DNA of 15,059 bases from CAZTHC01 sp964613425. Its GTDB lineage: Bacteria > Bacillota > Clostridia > TANB77 > CAG-508. Under the pieces are notes generated by a model that saw only the letters and a list, made by a program, of their open reading frames with translations, made no database searches and was not told where the DNA came from. The stretch covers positions 1 through 15,059 of the forward strand of contig CAZTHC010000026.1 in NCBI GenBank assembly GCA_964613425.1, written 5' to 3'. The translations under genes and the position numbers were made by a program. Below, in pieces: positions 14,358-15,059 of this stretch; the first letter of the stretch is position 1, and every line of letters begins with the position of its first letter.

Positions 14358-14719
14358 TTGAATACTAATACAAAAGAAAATTTAAAAATTTATCAAAAAT
14401 ACATAGAACTTATTTATTATACAAATGATTTAGTAAGAAAATATCCAAAATCTGAAACTTTCGCTTTAGTAGAAGAAATAAAAAGGCTTTATATTCTGGG
14501 CTAAGATTACTTATTCATTCTATTAAAACTTATAAAAATAATGACAAACTAAAATATTTGACTGAACTAGATATAACACTAGATTTATTTAAAGTTCAAA
14601 TTAGATTATCATATAAATATAAATATATTTCTATGCAAAACTATACAACTTGGAGTAGTTTAGTTACAGATATTTGCAATATGTTGGGTGGGTGGATTAA
14701 TTTATGCCTAAAAAAATAA
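14358..14719 (+). CDS. Avd-like four-helix-bundle protein, frameshifted
   Basis: Accessory variability determinant-like protein, the partner of the reverse transcriptase in DGRs, where a pentamer of four-helix bundles binds the enzyme and template RNA. The TTG start at 14358 has AGGAG nine bases upstream. The first part (14358 to about 14486) gives KIYQKYIELIYYTNDLVRKY and ALVEEIKR, then runs into TAA at 14502. The family sequence resumes in the -1 frame (LYSGLRLLIHSIKTYK ... CNMLGGWINLCLKK) and ends at 14719, overlapping the reverse transcriptase start by 16 bases. The break lies at AAA AGG CTT, where re-reading one G gives KRALYSGLR. Unlike the host genes there is no CGG here. Confidence 0.75.
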
Positions 14720-15059
14720 AGAATTGTTTTGATAAAAACTTAACATTTGAAAAATTAATTCAGGCACATAATAGAGCTAGAATTCACAAAACATATAAAA
14801 AAGAAGTAATAAAATTTGAATTAAATTTAGAAAATAATATAACAAATTTATTAAATAATATTAAAAACAATAAATACCACTTAGGAGAATACTACGCATT
14901 TAAAGTGTATGAACCAAAAGAAAGAATTATAAATGCACTCCCATATATAGATAGAATTGTACACCAATGGTATGTTGAAGAATTTATAAAACCATATATT
15001 GTTCCTAAATTTATTAGAACTTCTTTTGCATGTTTAAAAAATAAAGGAACACATAAAGC
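14704..15059 (+). CDS. DGR-type reverse transcriptase, N-terminal part, cut by window edge
   Basis: The first 118 residues of an RNA-directed DNA polymerase. LTFEKLIQAHNRAR, ITNLLNNIKNNKYHLGEYYAFKVYEP and KERIINALPYIDRIVHQWYV, then IRTSFACLKNKGTHK, follow the order of the Bordetella phage DGR enzyme, which has corresponding segments NLLALQAELKAGNYERG, YEPKPRLISALEFKDRLVQH and TYACRPDKGTHAG. These cover fingers motifs RT0 to RT2. The YxDD catalytic motif lies beyond the window. The ATG overlaps the end of avd by 16 bases, implying translational coupling. In a working DGR it would copy a template repeat with adenine mutagenesis into a target gene; template and target are not in view. Confidence 0.85.
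   Translation, partial: MPKKIKNCFDKNLTFEKLIQAHNRARIHKTYKKEVIKFELNLENNITNLLNNIKNNKYHLGEYYAFKVYEPKERIINALPYIDRIVHQWYVEEFIKPYIVPKFIRTSFACLKNKGTHK

Noticed and set aside
14704..15059. Reverse transcriptase as a retron or group II intron enzyme
   Set aside because: Gene order with Avd-like and MutS-like partners and the YEPK...KGTH segment order match DGR enzymes; no msr/msd-like RNA or intron domain V/VI was seen upstream. The catalytic motif is outside the window, so this is not absolute.

Overview
The window is a low-G+C, AT-rich stretch with clostridial character. The evidence is strong GGAGG ribosome-binding sites, frequent TTG and GTG starts, a SpoVD-type PBP with one PASTA domain, a meso-DAP-type MurE, and a TSCPD four-cysteine protein. 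I read it as an uncultured gut-type Clostridia genome; the exact lineage cannot be told from sequence alone.

Layout. Positions 1-12840 lie on the minus strand and are core genome. Read 5' to 3' on that strand they are mraZ, rsmH, an ftsL/divIC-like gene, a terminator, spoVD/ftsI, murE, mraY, ftsW/spoVE, murG, a TSCPD gene, a small hypothetical gene with its own promoter and terminator, and topA with its own promoter. This is a dcw cell-division and wall cluster without murF and murD. It starts at a promoter carrying a three-repeat MraZ box. The gaps between genes hold several families of short palindromic repeats. Positions 12912-13690 are a decayed IS21-family element. From 13808 to the right edge, on the plus strand, is a diversity-generating-retroelement (DGR)-like cassette: a MutS-I-domain protein, an Avd-like four-helix-bundle protein, and a reverse transcriptase cut by the window edge.

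Main observation. The essential genes spoVD and rsmH are each split across frames. All three breaks (two in spoVD, one in rsmH) have the same form: an in-frame CGG codon whose C must be skipped, so that the following GGA or GGT glycine is read in the +1 frame and the conserved protein continues. I searched every coding region here, roughly 4,000 codons, for in-frame CGG. These three are the only ones, and the other nine host genes are unbroken and lack it. At all three sites the zero-frame stop lies exactly 21 nt after the C. This suggests that CGG is unassigned, or is a dedicated +1 frameshift codon, in this organism. A systematic assembly error inserting C before GG is the main alternative.

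The DGR-like cassette has different lesions: a shift at an AAA AGG site in avd, and an in-frame TAA followed by coding-like sequence in the MutS-like gene. Those look more like decay or another kind of recoding.
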